NCBI GenBank assembly: GCA_002733155.1
Contig: NVUO01000018.1
Coordinates: forward strand, 7,470 to 30,374
Source of the DNA: Sulfurimonas sp.
Lineage (GTDB): Bacteria > Campylobacterota > Campylobacteria > Campylobacterales > Sulfurimonadaceae
Length of the DNA stretch: 22,905 nt
Reading direction: 5' to 3'
A program made the position numbers and the translations under genes. Position 1 is the stretch's first letter. The number at the start of each line of letters is the position of its first letter. The notes under the pieces were generated by a model. The model had not been told where the DNA came from. It worked only from the letters and a program-made list of their open reading frames with translations, and searched no databases. This document shows, one piece after another, positions 7,671 to 15,249 of the stretch.

Positions 7671-8978
7671 GTGCTGAAAAATACTGTTAAATTTTTATTT
7701 AGTATTTTAATAATTTTACATTTTAATGTATATGCATCTAATACTATACAAATAATTAAAAAAGAAAACAAGGGTTCAGACACTACCCTACTTGTAATAG
7801 CTGGTATTCATGGAGATGAACCTGGTGGATACTTTTCAGCATCTATACTCGCAACTCATTATAAAATAAAATCTAAAAATTTATGGATAATACCAAATCT
7901 AAATAAAAATAGTATTCAAAGAAATGTACGTGGTATAAATGGTGATATGAATAGAAAATTTGCAAAACTTAAAAAAAATGATAAAGATGCAGATATTATT
8001 AAAGATATTAAAAAAATTATTTTATCAGAAAAAGTTTCCTTAGTCTTAAACCTTCATGATGGTCACGGCTTTTATAGAAAAAAAAATCAGGGTAATATAT
8101 TTAATCCAAATGCATGGGGTCAAACTTGTGTAATTGACCAGTGCAATTTAAAACAAAATCAACCATTTGGGAACTTAAATAATATTGCTATATCTGTTAA
8201 AGATAAAATGAATAAAAAGCTTTTAAAACAACATCATAGTTTTGATGTTAGAAATACTAATACTAAGTTTGATGATGAGGCTATGCAACTCTCACTTACA
8301 TACTTTGCAGTAACAAATAATAAACCAGCATTTGCAATTGAGAGTTCTAAAAATCTTTCTTCATTAAGTCAAAAAGTTTTTTATCAACTACTAGCTATAG
8401 AAGAGTTTATGAATATTATGAAAATAAAATTTAGCAAAGACTTTAAACTCACTGAAGAAAATATTTCTAAGATAATCAAAAATTATGGAACATTGGGTAT
8501 AAATAACAATATATTTATTAATTTATCTAATATAAAAAAAAGTTTAAGCTTTATTCCGATAAAATTAAATAGTAATGATTTTAAGTTTTCTAATCCATTA
8601 GGTAGTGTACGTAAAAAACATGGTTATTTCAAAATTTATATAGGTAATAAAAAAATTACTACTTTAAAACCAGATTATTTTAAAATATCTAAAAATTGTT
8701 TAAAAGAATTTGATGTAAAGATAGACAATAAAATATCTAAACTTAAGGCTAGTGAAGATTTTTTTGTTAAAAAAAGCTTTAAAATAATGGCAAAAGACAA
8801 TATTCGCGTTAATATTATTGGATATAAATCCAAAAAACAAAAAAATGAAAATAATATAAATATTAAATATAAAGAGATGAATAAGTGGTATGCAGTCGAT
8901 AAAAATAAAAAAATATATAGGGTTGAATTTTATAAAGATGATAAATTTTGTTTTATGTCTAAAGTTCATTTTAAATAG
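7671..8978 (+). CDS. pgp1: Zinc DL-carboxypeptidase for helical shape (Pgp1/Csd4-like, M14/M99)
   Basis: A signal peptide (about 1-22, ending NVYA) precedes a metallo-carboxypeptidase domain (about 35-255). Zinc ligands appear as His47 and Glu50 in GIHGDEPGG and His129 in NLHDGHG. Substrate-binding residues sit in RGINGDMNR (87-95), and the catalytic Glu is probably Glu224 in FAIESSKN. Helicobacter Csd4 uses Gln at the position of His47; here the canonical His is present. The rest (about 255-435) is a Lys-rich beta-domain tail as in Csd4/Pgp1. These enzymes cut tripeptide to dipeptide stems and, with Pgp2, produce cell curvature. The GTG start lies two bases after the pgp2 stop, and the Shine-Dalgarno is weak, so coupling is likely. 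An A9 run at 8078-8086 lies within the catalytic domain. Confidence 0.87.
   Translation: MLKNTVKFLFSILIILHFNVYASNTIQIIKKENKGSDTTLLVIAGIHGDEPGGYFSASILATHYKIKSKNLWIIPNLNKNSIQRNVRGINGDMNRKFAKLKKNDKDADIIKDIKKIILSEKVSLVLNLHDGHGFYRKKNQGNIFNPNAWGQTCVIDQCNLKQNQPFGNLNNIAISVKDKMNKKLLKQHHSFDVRNTNTKFDDEAMQLSLTYFAVTNNKPAFAIESSKNLSSLSQKVFYQLLAIEEFMNIMKIKFSKDFKLTEENISKIIKNYGTLGINNNIFINLSNIKKSLSFIPIKLNSNDFKFSNPLGSVRKKHGYFKIYIGNKKITTLKPDYFKISKNCLKEFDVKIDNKISKLKASEDFFVKKSFKIMAKDNIRVNIIGYKSKKQKNENNINIKYKEMNKWYAVDKNKKIYRVEFYKDDKFCFMSKVHFK
8078..8086 (+). repeat. A9 homopolymer tract inside pgp1
   Basis: Nine A in a row cover codons 136-139 of the pgp1-like gene, just after the zinc ligand His129. The gene is in frame at this length. 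Loss or gain of one A would truncate the enzyme soon afterwards. Poly-A tract changes in pgp1 are known to switch Campylobacter cells between helical and rod shape, which makes this tract a candidate for the same effect. A second run, A8, lies at 7971-7978. Confidence 0.6.
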
Positions 8979-8989
8979 GATTAAAATAC

Positions 8990-10225
8990 ATGGATAAAAA
9001 AGAACACAATATATATTCAAATGTAATTTCAATTAATCCATATAATAACTCATATATAAATGAAAAATCTGGCTTTTTAAACTCCGTATTATCTCCAAAC
9101 TATTCAAAAGACAAATATGTAATATCATACTTAAATACTAAAGATTTTATAAGCTCTCAAATCTCTATCAGTAAAAATATACCACAAGAAGATATATATG
9201 ATGCTATTTTTTCTAAGGCATATGATGATTTAGCCTTAGATCAGACTATAGAATACCAAATTCAATATATAGAGATTTTCAATTTATTAGATGAAGAAAA
9301 TAGAAACTTTCATCTATTTATAATAGATCCATTTACAATAAAGGATTTATTCTCACAATCTATAAAACAGATTAAATATATAGATTATATAATTCCATCC
9401 CCTCTATTATTAAAATCATTATATAGCAGAGAAATTATACAAAACAATGGGGTACATTGTTTTATTTATTTTGATGAGAAGGACACATTTATAACTATCT
9501 ATAGTGACAAAGAATTTATATATACAAAATCAATAAACTACTCACTAATACAAATGCATGAAAGATTTTGTGAATTATATGGTGAACAGATAGAATACAA
9601 AGAGTTTATAAAATTTTTATCTACACAAAGTTTAAAAACTAGCACTAGCGAATATAAAGAATTTATATTCAAACTCTATAAAGAAATTTTTGCAAATATA
9701 AATGATGTTTTAACTTATGTTAAAAGAGTATTAGAGATACAAAAAATAGACAACATATATATTGGTTCAGCTATATATACAAAAATAAAACTTCATGAGA
9801 TAGCAGAGGTTGAACTTGGTATTAAAAGTACTGAGTTTGATTACGGTTATGACAATAAAAAAAATTTTATAAATCAACTTCATTCATTAATACATATTTA
9901 TGCATCATCAAGCTCAGATGAAAGATATGAAAGTAACTTTACCCTCTATAAGCGTCCACCAAAATTTATAAAAAGACAAAGTGGTAAAATTATTTTACTT
10001 ACAGCTGCATCATTTTTGATAGCCTTTATTTATCCAATAGCATACTGGTCATTATCTTATATGCAAAGTACTAAGTACATCTCACTTCAAAAAGAATATA
10101 AAGAAATACATAATAAAAAAACTACTCTAGAGGCTATTATTAATAATAAAACTTCTCGAAAGAAAAAACTTTATACATTATTAAAAAAAGAAAAGAATAA
10201 TTATATTGAAAAAAAAATACACTAA
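8990..10225 (+). CDS. mshI: MshI-like (PilM/GspL-type) protein, N-terminal part ending at a frameshift
   Basis: Residues about 1-310 have alternating beta/alpha patterning suggestive of a degenerate actin-like (PilM/GspL) cytoplasmic domain. A Lys/Arg-rich stretch (321-333), one membrane segment (333-357) and a coiled coil (about 362-408) follow, the layout of fused PilM-PilN or MshI proteins. The frame stops at TAA 10223-10225 right after a run of nine A. The C-terminal periplasmic domain that should follow lies in the -1 frame at 10210-10512. Joined through one extra A the protein would have 507 residues. It is the first gene of the MSHA-type set, 11 bp after pgp1. Sequence similarity is faint, so the name rests mostly on layout and order (mshI-J-K-L-M-N-E-G). 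Confidence 0.7.
   Translation: MDKKEHNIYSNVISINPYNNSYINEKSGFLNSVLSPNYSKDKYVISYLNTKDFISSQISISKNIPQEDIYDAIFSKAYDDLALDQTIEYQIQYIEIFNLLDEENRNFHLFIIDPFTIKDLFSQSIKQIKYIDYIIPSPLLLKSLYSREIIQNNGVHCFIYFDEKDTFITIYSDKEFIYTKSINYSLIQMHERFCELYGEQIEYKEFIKFLSTQSLKTSTSEYKEFIFKLYKEIFANINDVLTYVKRVLEIQKIDNIYIGSAIYTKIKLHEIAEVELGIKSTEFDYGYDNKKNFINQLHSLIHIYASSSSDERYESNFTLYKRPPKFIKRQSGKIILLTAASFLIAFIYPIAYWSLSYMQSTKYISLQKEYKEIHNKKTTLEAIINNKTSRKKKLYTLLKKEKNNYIEKKIH
10209..10217 (+). repeat. A9 tract at the mshI frameshift
   Basis: Nine consecutive A (codons GAA AAA AAA ATA) lie eight nucleotides before the stop codon that ends the first mshI part. An A10 version, or a -1 ribosomal or transcriptional slip here, would replace the ending KKIH-stop with KKNTLIKIHDV and continue 97 residues to the stop at 10510-10512. 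The downstream frame is open from 10210, immediately after the TGA at 10207-10209. Confidence 0.85.
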
Positions 10226-10257
10226 TTAAGATTCATGATGTTAAAGTAAATTATCCT

Positions 10258-10512
10258 ATGAAAGCTTCTCTTTTATATAAGTTAACAAAAGATTTAAATA
10301 AAAATGGGGTTAAAATAGAATCATTATCATATTCTGAAGCTAAAAATAAAATATTAATACTTAACCTAGTATCGTCTAAGGATAAAAAAATAACTAACCT
10401 TGTAAAATTTTTAACAAATAAATATCAGAATCAATTCCATTTTTCCTTAACTAAAATTTATTATGAAAAAAGTGAAAACAAATACCTTAGTGAATTAAAG
10501 GTAAATTTATAA
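10258..10512 (+). CDS. mshI: C-terminal ferredoxin-like part of MshI, out of frame
   Basis: The 84 residues from Met (10258) are the likely continuation of the preceding gene; the same frame is open back to 10210. Its pattern, MKASLLYKLTKDLNKNGVKIESLSY then KILILNLVSS, then a helix and a closing strand ELKVNL, fits the periplasmic ferredoxin-like domain at the end of PilN/MshI/GspL proteins. There is no good Shine-Dalgarno before 10258. Independent translation is therefore doubtful, and expression probably needs slippage at the A9 tract or a length change there. The stop overlaps the mshJ start (TAATG), so ribosomes finishing this part would feed mshJ. Confidence 0.65.
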   Translation: MKASLLYKLTKDLNKNGVKIESLSYSEAKNKILILNLVSSKDKKITNLVKFLTNKYQNQFHFSLTKIYYEKSENKYLSELKVNL

Positions 10513-11144
10513 TGCAAATCAATATAGAAAATTATTTACAAAAAATAGACTTGTCACTAAATTCAAAAACTAAAAAAGATGTATATATGATTTATATTAT
10601 GCTTTTTATGGGTATATTTTCTTTTTCTTATTTAGTGTTTTGGGATACATCTTTACAAAATTTTAATAAAATGAATAAACAAATCAGTTCAATAGAGGCT
10701 AAATTATTTACTGATAATATTTATCTAAAAAATAATACTGAAGCTAAAATATCAATATTAGAAAAAAAAATTAAAAAAGTACAAATGGATTTAGCAATAA
10801 TTAAAGATAAAAACTCATATATTAAAAACAAAGTAGAGACAATATCTAGCCTTTTATATAATGAAAAAACATGGGGTTCATATATAAACTCTATTTCACA
10901 AAATGCAAAAAAATATAATATAAAAATATTAACTTTTACAAATGAAATTGCAATTTCACATAAATCATTTGGACATATGCTTGACATAAACCTTAATTTT
11001 ACTGGTAATTATATAAATACACTTAGTTTTATTAACTCTTTAGAACAAAGTGAACTAGTAGTTGACTTACATGCTTTAAATATACAGGCTCAAGATAAAC
11101 TTAATACAGATTTAAATATATCTGTATGGGGGATAAACTACTAA
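10512..11144 (+). CDS. mshJ: MshJ-like (PilO/GspM-type) inner-membrane protein
   Basis: The 210-residue protein has a short cytoplasmic N-terminus, one membrane segment (about 24-44), a long Lys-rich coiled coil (about 48-112) and a small alpha/beta periplasmic domain (about 118-210, including WGSYINSISQNAKKYNIKIL). This is the PilO/GspM/MshJ layout, whose members pair with PilN/MshI to form the ring linking inner-membrane platform to secretin. The start overlaps the previous stop by one base (TAATG), and the stop overlaps mshK by one base. An A9 run (10762-10770) encodes in-frame lysines in the coiled coil. Confidence 0.72.
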   Translation: MQINIENYLQKIDLSLNSKTKKDVYMIYIMLFMGIFSFSYLVFWDTSLQNFNKMNKQISSIEAKLFTDNIYLKNNTEAKISILEKKIKKVQMDLAIIKDKNSYIKNKVETISSLLYNEKTWGSYINSISQNAKKYNIKILTFTNEIAISHKSFGHMLDINLNFTGNYINTLSFINSLEQSELVVDLHALNIQAQDKLNTDLNISVWGINY

Positions 11145-11596
11145 TGAAAAAAATTTTAACTTTTAGTATATTATTTATATTTATTTCAATTATTAATTCA
11201 GATGAGTTATCCTGGGTAGATGAACAAGTTAAAGCTATAAAACCAGCTAGACCTGGTATAAACAATTCAATTATTTCTAATATAAAAGACCCATTTCTCT
11301 TTTTAGAAAAAAATGGTTTTAAAAATATAAAAAAAGAGATAAAGAAAAAACATATAGTAAAAATAAAAAAAACTAAATACAAAATAATAAAAAAATATAT
11401 GGCTAAACTTAATTTAGAGATGATTATAAACTCATCCGTCCTAATTAATGGCAGCTGGTATAATATAGGGGACTATATAAAAGGTCAACTTATATCAAAA
11501 GTATACAAAACATCCATAATATTAAACTATAATGGAAAAAAGTCAACTTTGTCTATTCAGAAAAAAAAATATAATTTAAAATTTAAAAAGAAATAG
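11144..11596 (+). CDS. mshK: MshK-like (PilP-type) secretin-linking protein
   Basis: An ATG at 11126 would put six residues before MKKILTF. The ATG at 11144, overlapping the mshJ stop, is preferred because it begins a proper signal peptide (about 1-19, ending IINS) and GGGGGA (11128-11133) lies ten bases upstream. The mature part starts DELSWVDEQVKAIKPARPG and contains DPF (49-51), resembling the DPxRP/DPF segment of MshK/PilP. A basic linker (60-85) follows. A small beta domain (about 90-145, with VLINGSWYNIGDYIKG) looks like the C-terminal homology-region domain that docks on secretin N-domains. Sequence similarity is weak; position between mshJ and mshL supports the name. Confidence 0.65.
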   Translation: MKKILTFSILFIFISIINSDELSWVDEQVKAIKPARPGINNSIISNIKDPFLFLEKNGFKNIKKEIKKKHIVKIKKTKYKIIKKYMAKLNLEMIINSSVLINGSWYNIGDYIKGQLISKVYKTSIILNYNGKKSTLSIQKKKYNLKFKKK

Positions 11597-11604
11597 GAAA
11601 AAGA

Positions 11605-13158
11605 ATGAAATTTTTAAATACAAGTATATTATCTATACTTTTAACACTTTTATTTTCTACAAATGCTGTAGCTGAATGCTCATATGAACTATTTAGCATT
11701 AGCTCAACTAAAGATACTAAGATAGTTGATTTTGTGGAACACCTTAGTAATGAGTGTGATTTAACAATAATTATAACAGATCCATATGCTAGTAAATTTT
11801 TAGATACAAAATTAAATCGTACTAACCTAAATAATTTAACTTTAACAGAAGTTTTAGATATTATATTAAAAGAAAATAATTTATCCTATACCTTAGAAAA
11901 TAATCTTTTAAAAATATCCTATCTTACAACAAAAATGTTTGAAATTGACTATATTTTATCCCAAAGAAGAAGCACAGGCAGTACTGATATTACACTCTCT
12001 TCTCAATCTCAAACTGGAGTAGGAAGTTCTAGTAATTCAGGTGCTAATCAAACTAACTCAAATTCGGGAGGTGGTGGAGGTGCAAGTGGTGGTGGAGCTA
12101 ATGCTATGTCTGGAATTAAAATTGAAACTGTTGATGAAGTTGAATTTTGGGAAAAATTAGATTTAGAGCTTCAAAGAGTTTTAAACAGACCTCAAGATGT
12201 ATATATAGCTGAGCCTCCAATTATAAATAAAAATGCAGGGATTATTACAGTAACTGCAACGATTAAACAGATGAATAGACTAGAGAAATACCTTAAAAAA
12301 CTTCAAGACAAGGTTCAACTACAAGTTTTAATAGATGTAAAACTACTTTCAGTTACATTAAATAAGTCTAAAAGTACTGGTGTAGATTGGGAACAGTTAT
12401 ACGCACTACAAAACTTTAAAGTTGAGAGTTCATTAGCTATGGGGGACACTTTAAATAAAAACTATATTACACTTTCAGGTGGTGGTAGTTTAAATCAGGT
12501 TATTAAATTTTTACAAACCCAAGGTGATGTAAGTTCAATATCCAATCCAAAGGTATTAACTTTAAATAATCAATCAGCTTTAATTACAGCTGGAACTGAA
12601 TATTTTTACAAAATAACAAATTCAACTAACCAAGGTACATCAGGTGGAAGTACAATATCAGTAAATCAGCTAGTTCAATCAGTATTTGCTGGAGTATTAT
12701 TAGATATTACGCCTGAGATATCAGATGATTTAACTATAACTTTAAAAATCAACCCATCATTATCAAGTACAGTTAGTGATATATCTTCAGAAGATAATTC
12801 AAATAGAAGTATGCCCCCTGACCTTGTACGTCGTCAATTAGCAACAGTGGTAACTGTAAAAGATGGTAACCGTATAATACTTGGAGGTTTAATTAATACA
12901 AAAAACTCTGTAGTTACAAGCAAGGTACCTATTTTAGGAGATATACCTATAATAAATAATTTATTTAAATATGAAAATAAAATTAAAGTACTTGAGGAAC
13001 TTGTAATAATTATAGAGCCTCATATTATAAATAAAGATAAAAATAATCTTTCACTAGCAGACCTTGGTTATGATGGTATATCTATAACAAAAGAAAAATC
13101 TTTATCTAAGCAATCTGATCTTTTATTAAAAACTTTTAAGACTAAAGATGCAAAATAA
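11605..13158 (+). CDS. mshL: MshL-like secretin (outer-membrane pilus/secretion channel)
   Basis: The 517-residue protein has a signal peptide (1-23, ending AVA). An N-terminal N0/STN domain (about 35-110) is followed by a Ser/Asn/Gly-rich linker (about 122-170, including a Gly-rich run) and an N1-like domain. The C-terminal secretin beta domain (about 235-475) ends in the diagnostic stretch VPILGDIPIINNLFKY followed by EELVIIIEPHII. Secretins form 12-15-mer gated channels through which the pilus or pseudopilus passes. It has no lipobox. AGGA (11595-11598) precedes the ATG by six bases. The stop overlaps mshM by 11 bases. This is the surest identification of a pilus/T2SS-type machine in the window. 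Confidence 0.9.
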   Translation: MKFLNTSILSILLTLLFSTNAVAECSYELFSISSTKDTKIVDFVEHLSNECDLTIIITDPYASKFLDTKLNRTNLNNLTLTEVLDIILKENNLSYTLENNLLKISYLTTKMFEIDYILSQRRSTGSTDITLSSQSQTGVGSSSNSGANQTNSNSGGGGGASGGGANAMSGIKIETVDEVEFWEKLDLELQRVLNRPQDVYIAEPPIINKNAGIITVTATIKQMNRLEKYLKKLQDKVQLQVLIDVKLLSVTLNKSKSTGVDWEQLYALQNFKVESSLAMGDTLNKNYITLSGGGSLNQVIKFLQTQGDVSSISNPKVLTLNNQSALITAGTEYFYKITNSTNQGTSGGSTISVNQLVQSVFAGVLLDITPEISDDLTITLKINPSLSSTVSDISSEDNSNRSMPPDLVRRQLATVVTVKDGNRIILGGLINTKNSVVTSKVPILGDIPIINNLFKYENKIKVLEELVIIIEPHIINKDKNNLSLADLGYDGISITKEKSLSKQSDLLLKTFKTKDAK

Positions 13159-13966
13159 TATTTATCATGATTCTCAAAAAGTTTTTTTAGATACAGTAAT
13201 AGTAGATGATTATATACAGTTTGATAAAGTATCAGCTATATACCAATCATTGCTATACTCTATAAAAAAACCACTTAAAATGATACTTATTTATGGAAAA
13301 CCAGGTACTGGGAAGAGTATGTTTTTATCTAAACTTTATAAAGATTCTAAAAATCAACAAAAAATGTACCTTTATAGTACACCTATCTTAGATGAGAGTG
13401 AATTTTTCAAAACCTTAGCTCAGGACTTACTTGGAGTTAACTACAATGGTGAACTAAATTTTACTCAATTTATGAGGACACTTGAGGGTAGAAAAATAAA
13501 CTTAAATAATGATATACCTTTAATCCTACTAGATGAGGCACAATTATACTCAGATTCATTAATGGAAAAAATTAGGTTATTATCAGATACAAGGGCTGTG
13601 AAATTTATAATAGCCTTACATAAAACAAAAGAGGAAGACCTTATTGCAAAAGAGCACTTTCAAACTAGAATCTGGGAGAGTATAGAATTAGAAAATTCTT
13701 CAGTAAATGAACTATCTATATACATACAAAATAAACTTAAAAAAGAGAAATGTTTTAATAGTGCTGCAATGTTTGATAAAAAATCCGTAAAACTTATATA
13801 TAAAATAACTAAGGGTAATTACAGGGATACAAATAAACTTTTATATTCTCTTTTTGATATATATATATATTATGCTCAAAATAACCCTTCAAAAATAGCT
13901 AAAAATACAATTTCTAATACCATAATTGAAATGGCAGCTATACATACAGGTTTAATAAATGCTTAA
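13148..13966 (+). CDS. mshM: MshM-like ExeA-family AAA ATPase
   Basis: The 272-residue protein is a cytoplasmic P-loop ATPase with Walker A GKPGTGKS (50-57) and Walker B LILLDEAQ (125-132), followed by sensor-like IIALHKT (154-160). It matches the ExeA/GspA family, which helps place secretins in the envelope; MshM is the MSHA member. Like MshM it lacks the C-terminal peptidoglycan-binding domain of ExeA. It overlaps mshL by 11 bases and mshN by 8, indicating strict translational coupling. Confidence 0.83.
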   Translation: MQNNIYHDSQKVFLDTVIVDDYIQFDKVSAIYQSLLYSIKKPLKMILIYGKPGTGKSMFLSKLYKDSKNQQKMYLYSTPILDESEFFKTLAQDLLGVNYNGELNFTQFMRTLEGRKINLNNDIPLILLDEAQLYSDSLMEKIRLLSDTRAVKFIIALHKTKEEDLIAKEHFQTRIWESIELENSSVNELSIYIQNKLKKEKCFNSAAMFDKKSVKLIYKITKGNYRDTNKLLYSLFDIYIYYAQNNPSKIAKNTISNTIIEMAAIHTGLINA

Positions 13967-14690
13967 TATCACAGATTTAGAAAATAGACATAAAAAATAT
14001 AAAATAAAGACATATATACCTAAATTGATAGCTTTTTTATCCATTATTATTTTAAGTATTTTATTTATTACAGTATTTAAGCCAAAAGAGAAAAAAATAA
14101 TTCAGCCACAAGTCGTCCAGCTGCAAGTTATAAAAAAAGAAAATATACAAAACTTAAAAGCACTTATACCTAAAAAAAATATAAATACTCAACAACTTGT
14201 TCTATATCCATCATTTAAATTTTTACAAGACCTAAAATTTGATGACTTAAAAAAAGAAAAAACTAAACAAACTGCAAAATTTCAAAAAGATATTTTGCAA
14301 AATAAGAAAATAATAGATATAAATAAAAACATGCAAATAGCACTAGAGAAAAAAAATGAAATAAAAATTAAAAGACAAAATACTAATAAAGATATAGAGC
14401 ATGTGCTAAAGAGATTTGAAAATAATAATAATCCAGCCTTAAGTTTATTTGTTGCAAAAAAATATTACGAACTTGGATTTTATGACAAATCCTATAACTA
14501 CGCTTTAATAACTAATAATATAAATAGTGAGATTGATGATAGTTGGATTATTTTTACTAAATCACTTGTTAAGTTGAATCAAAAAAACAAGGCGCTTAAA
14601 ATCTTAAAAGCATATATAAAACAATCCCATTCATCAGAGGCAAAAATTTTATTAAATGATATCTTATCAGGAAAATTCAATGAATCATAA
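13959..14690 (+). CDS. mshN: MshN-like TPR protein with N-terminal membrane anchor
   Basis: The 243-residue protein has a basic N-terminus (about 9-20), a single membrane segment (21-40) and a long polar, Lys-rich region (42-140). Two or three TPR-like helical pairs follow (about 145-240, with LFVAKKYYELGFYDKSYNYAL and KALKILKAYIKQS). The anchor plus C-terminal TPR layout and the place after mshM fit MshN of MSHA systems, which probably braces other assembly parts in the periplasm. Direct sequence identity to known MshN cannot be judged by eye. It overlaps both neighbours by a few bases. Confidence 0.65.
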   Translation: MLNITDLENRHKKYKIKTYIPKLIAFLSIIILSILFITVFKPKEKKIIQPQVVQLQVIKKENIQNLKALIPKKNINTQQLVLYPSFKFLQDLKFDDLKKEKTKQTAKFQKDILQNKKIIDINKNMQIALEKKNEIKIKRQNTNKDIEHVLKRFENNNNPALSLFVAKKYYELGFYDKSYNYALITNNINSEIDDSWIIFTKSLVKLNQKNKALKILKAYIKQSHSSEAKILLNDILSGKFNES

Positions 14691-15243
14691 ATACATATAT
14701 TTAAAACTACTGCTCCTTATTTTTATATCAAGTTCTTTGTATGCAAATAAAAAAAAAGATATGTTCTTATTTTATAAAGATACAAAATTTAAAGAGGCTT
14801 GCGATATTGGCTTTGAAAACTTTAGTAGATATAAAAAAGATGAAGAGTTTATATCACTATATGCCTTATCATGCCTTGAAGTTGATTATATAAATAGATT
14901 AGCTAAACCTATAGCTATTCTAAGAAATTCAAAAGAATCTCGTGCAAATTCAGCATACTTTTCTGTAATTTTAATGCAAAAAAAATTACTTTATCATGCA
15001 ATGATTGATGGCTATGATTTATCATCATTAAAACTACCAACTACAAAATATATACTATCAAAGGTATTTGACTTATATTTACAGCTTGGTAAACATTTAC
15101 AAAAAGACAGATATTTATTTAAAGATTCTACAGATTCAAGACTAAGTTATAAACTATACCTTATTAAAAATAATAACATTCAAAAAATAGTTATTGAAGA
15201 ATTATATAACTCTAAAATAATTAAAATACATACATACTGGTAG
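14680..15243 (+). CDS. Exported protein of unknown function in the MSHA-type cluster
   Basis: An upstream ATG (14656) is in frame, but ATG 14680 has AGGA (14669-14672) seven bases before it and begins a clear signal peptide (about 1-22, cut after SLYA). That gives a 187-residue protein. The mature part is helical, with repeated-unit character (FKEACDIGFENFSRYKKDEE, then FISLYALSCLEVDYINRLAK) suggestive of TPR/Sel1-like solenoids. The last 40 residues look like beta strands. I do not recognise the family. Its place between mshN and mshE, with an 11-base overlap with mshN and 6 bases before mshE, implies a periplasmic role in the same machine. An A9 run (14749-14757) encodes lysines right after the signal peptide. 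Confidence 0.6.
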   Translation: MNHKYIYLKLLLLIFISSSLYANKKKDMFLFYKDTKFKEACDIGFENFSRYKKDEEFISLYALSCLEVDYINRLAKPIAILRNSKESRANSAYFSVILMQKKLLYHAMIDGYDLSSLKLPTTKYILSKVFDLYLQLGKHLQKDRYLFKDSTDSRLSYKLYLIKNNNIQKIVIEELYNSKIIKIHTYW

Positions 15244-15249
15244 GCTATT

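Noticed and set aside
8700..9032. Leftward open frame of 110 codons opposite the end of pgp1
   Set aside because: It is antisense to pgp1 and mshI, of Phe/Ile-rich composition mirroring Lys/Asn codons; no ribosome site or family pattern. The same applies to frames at 2596-2868, 3930-4190, 4534-4731, 10721-10987, 11101-11382 and 19048-19302.
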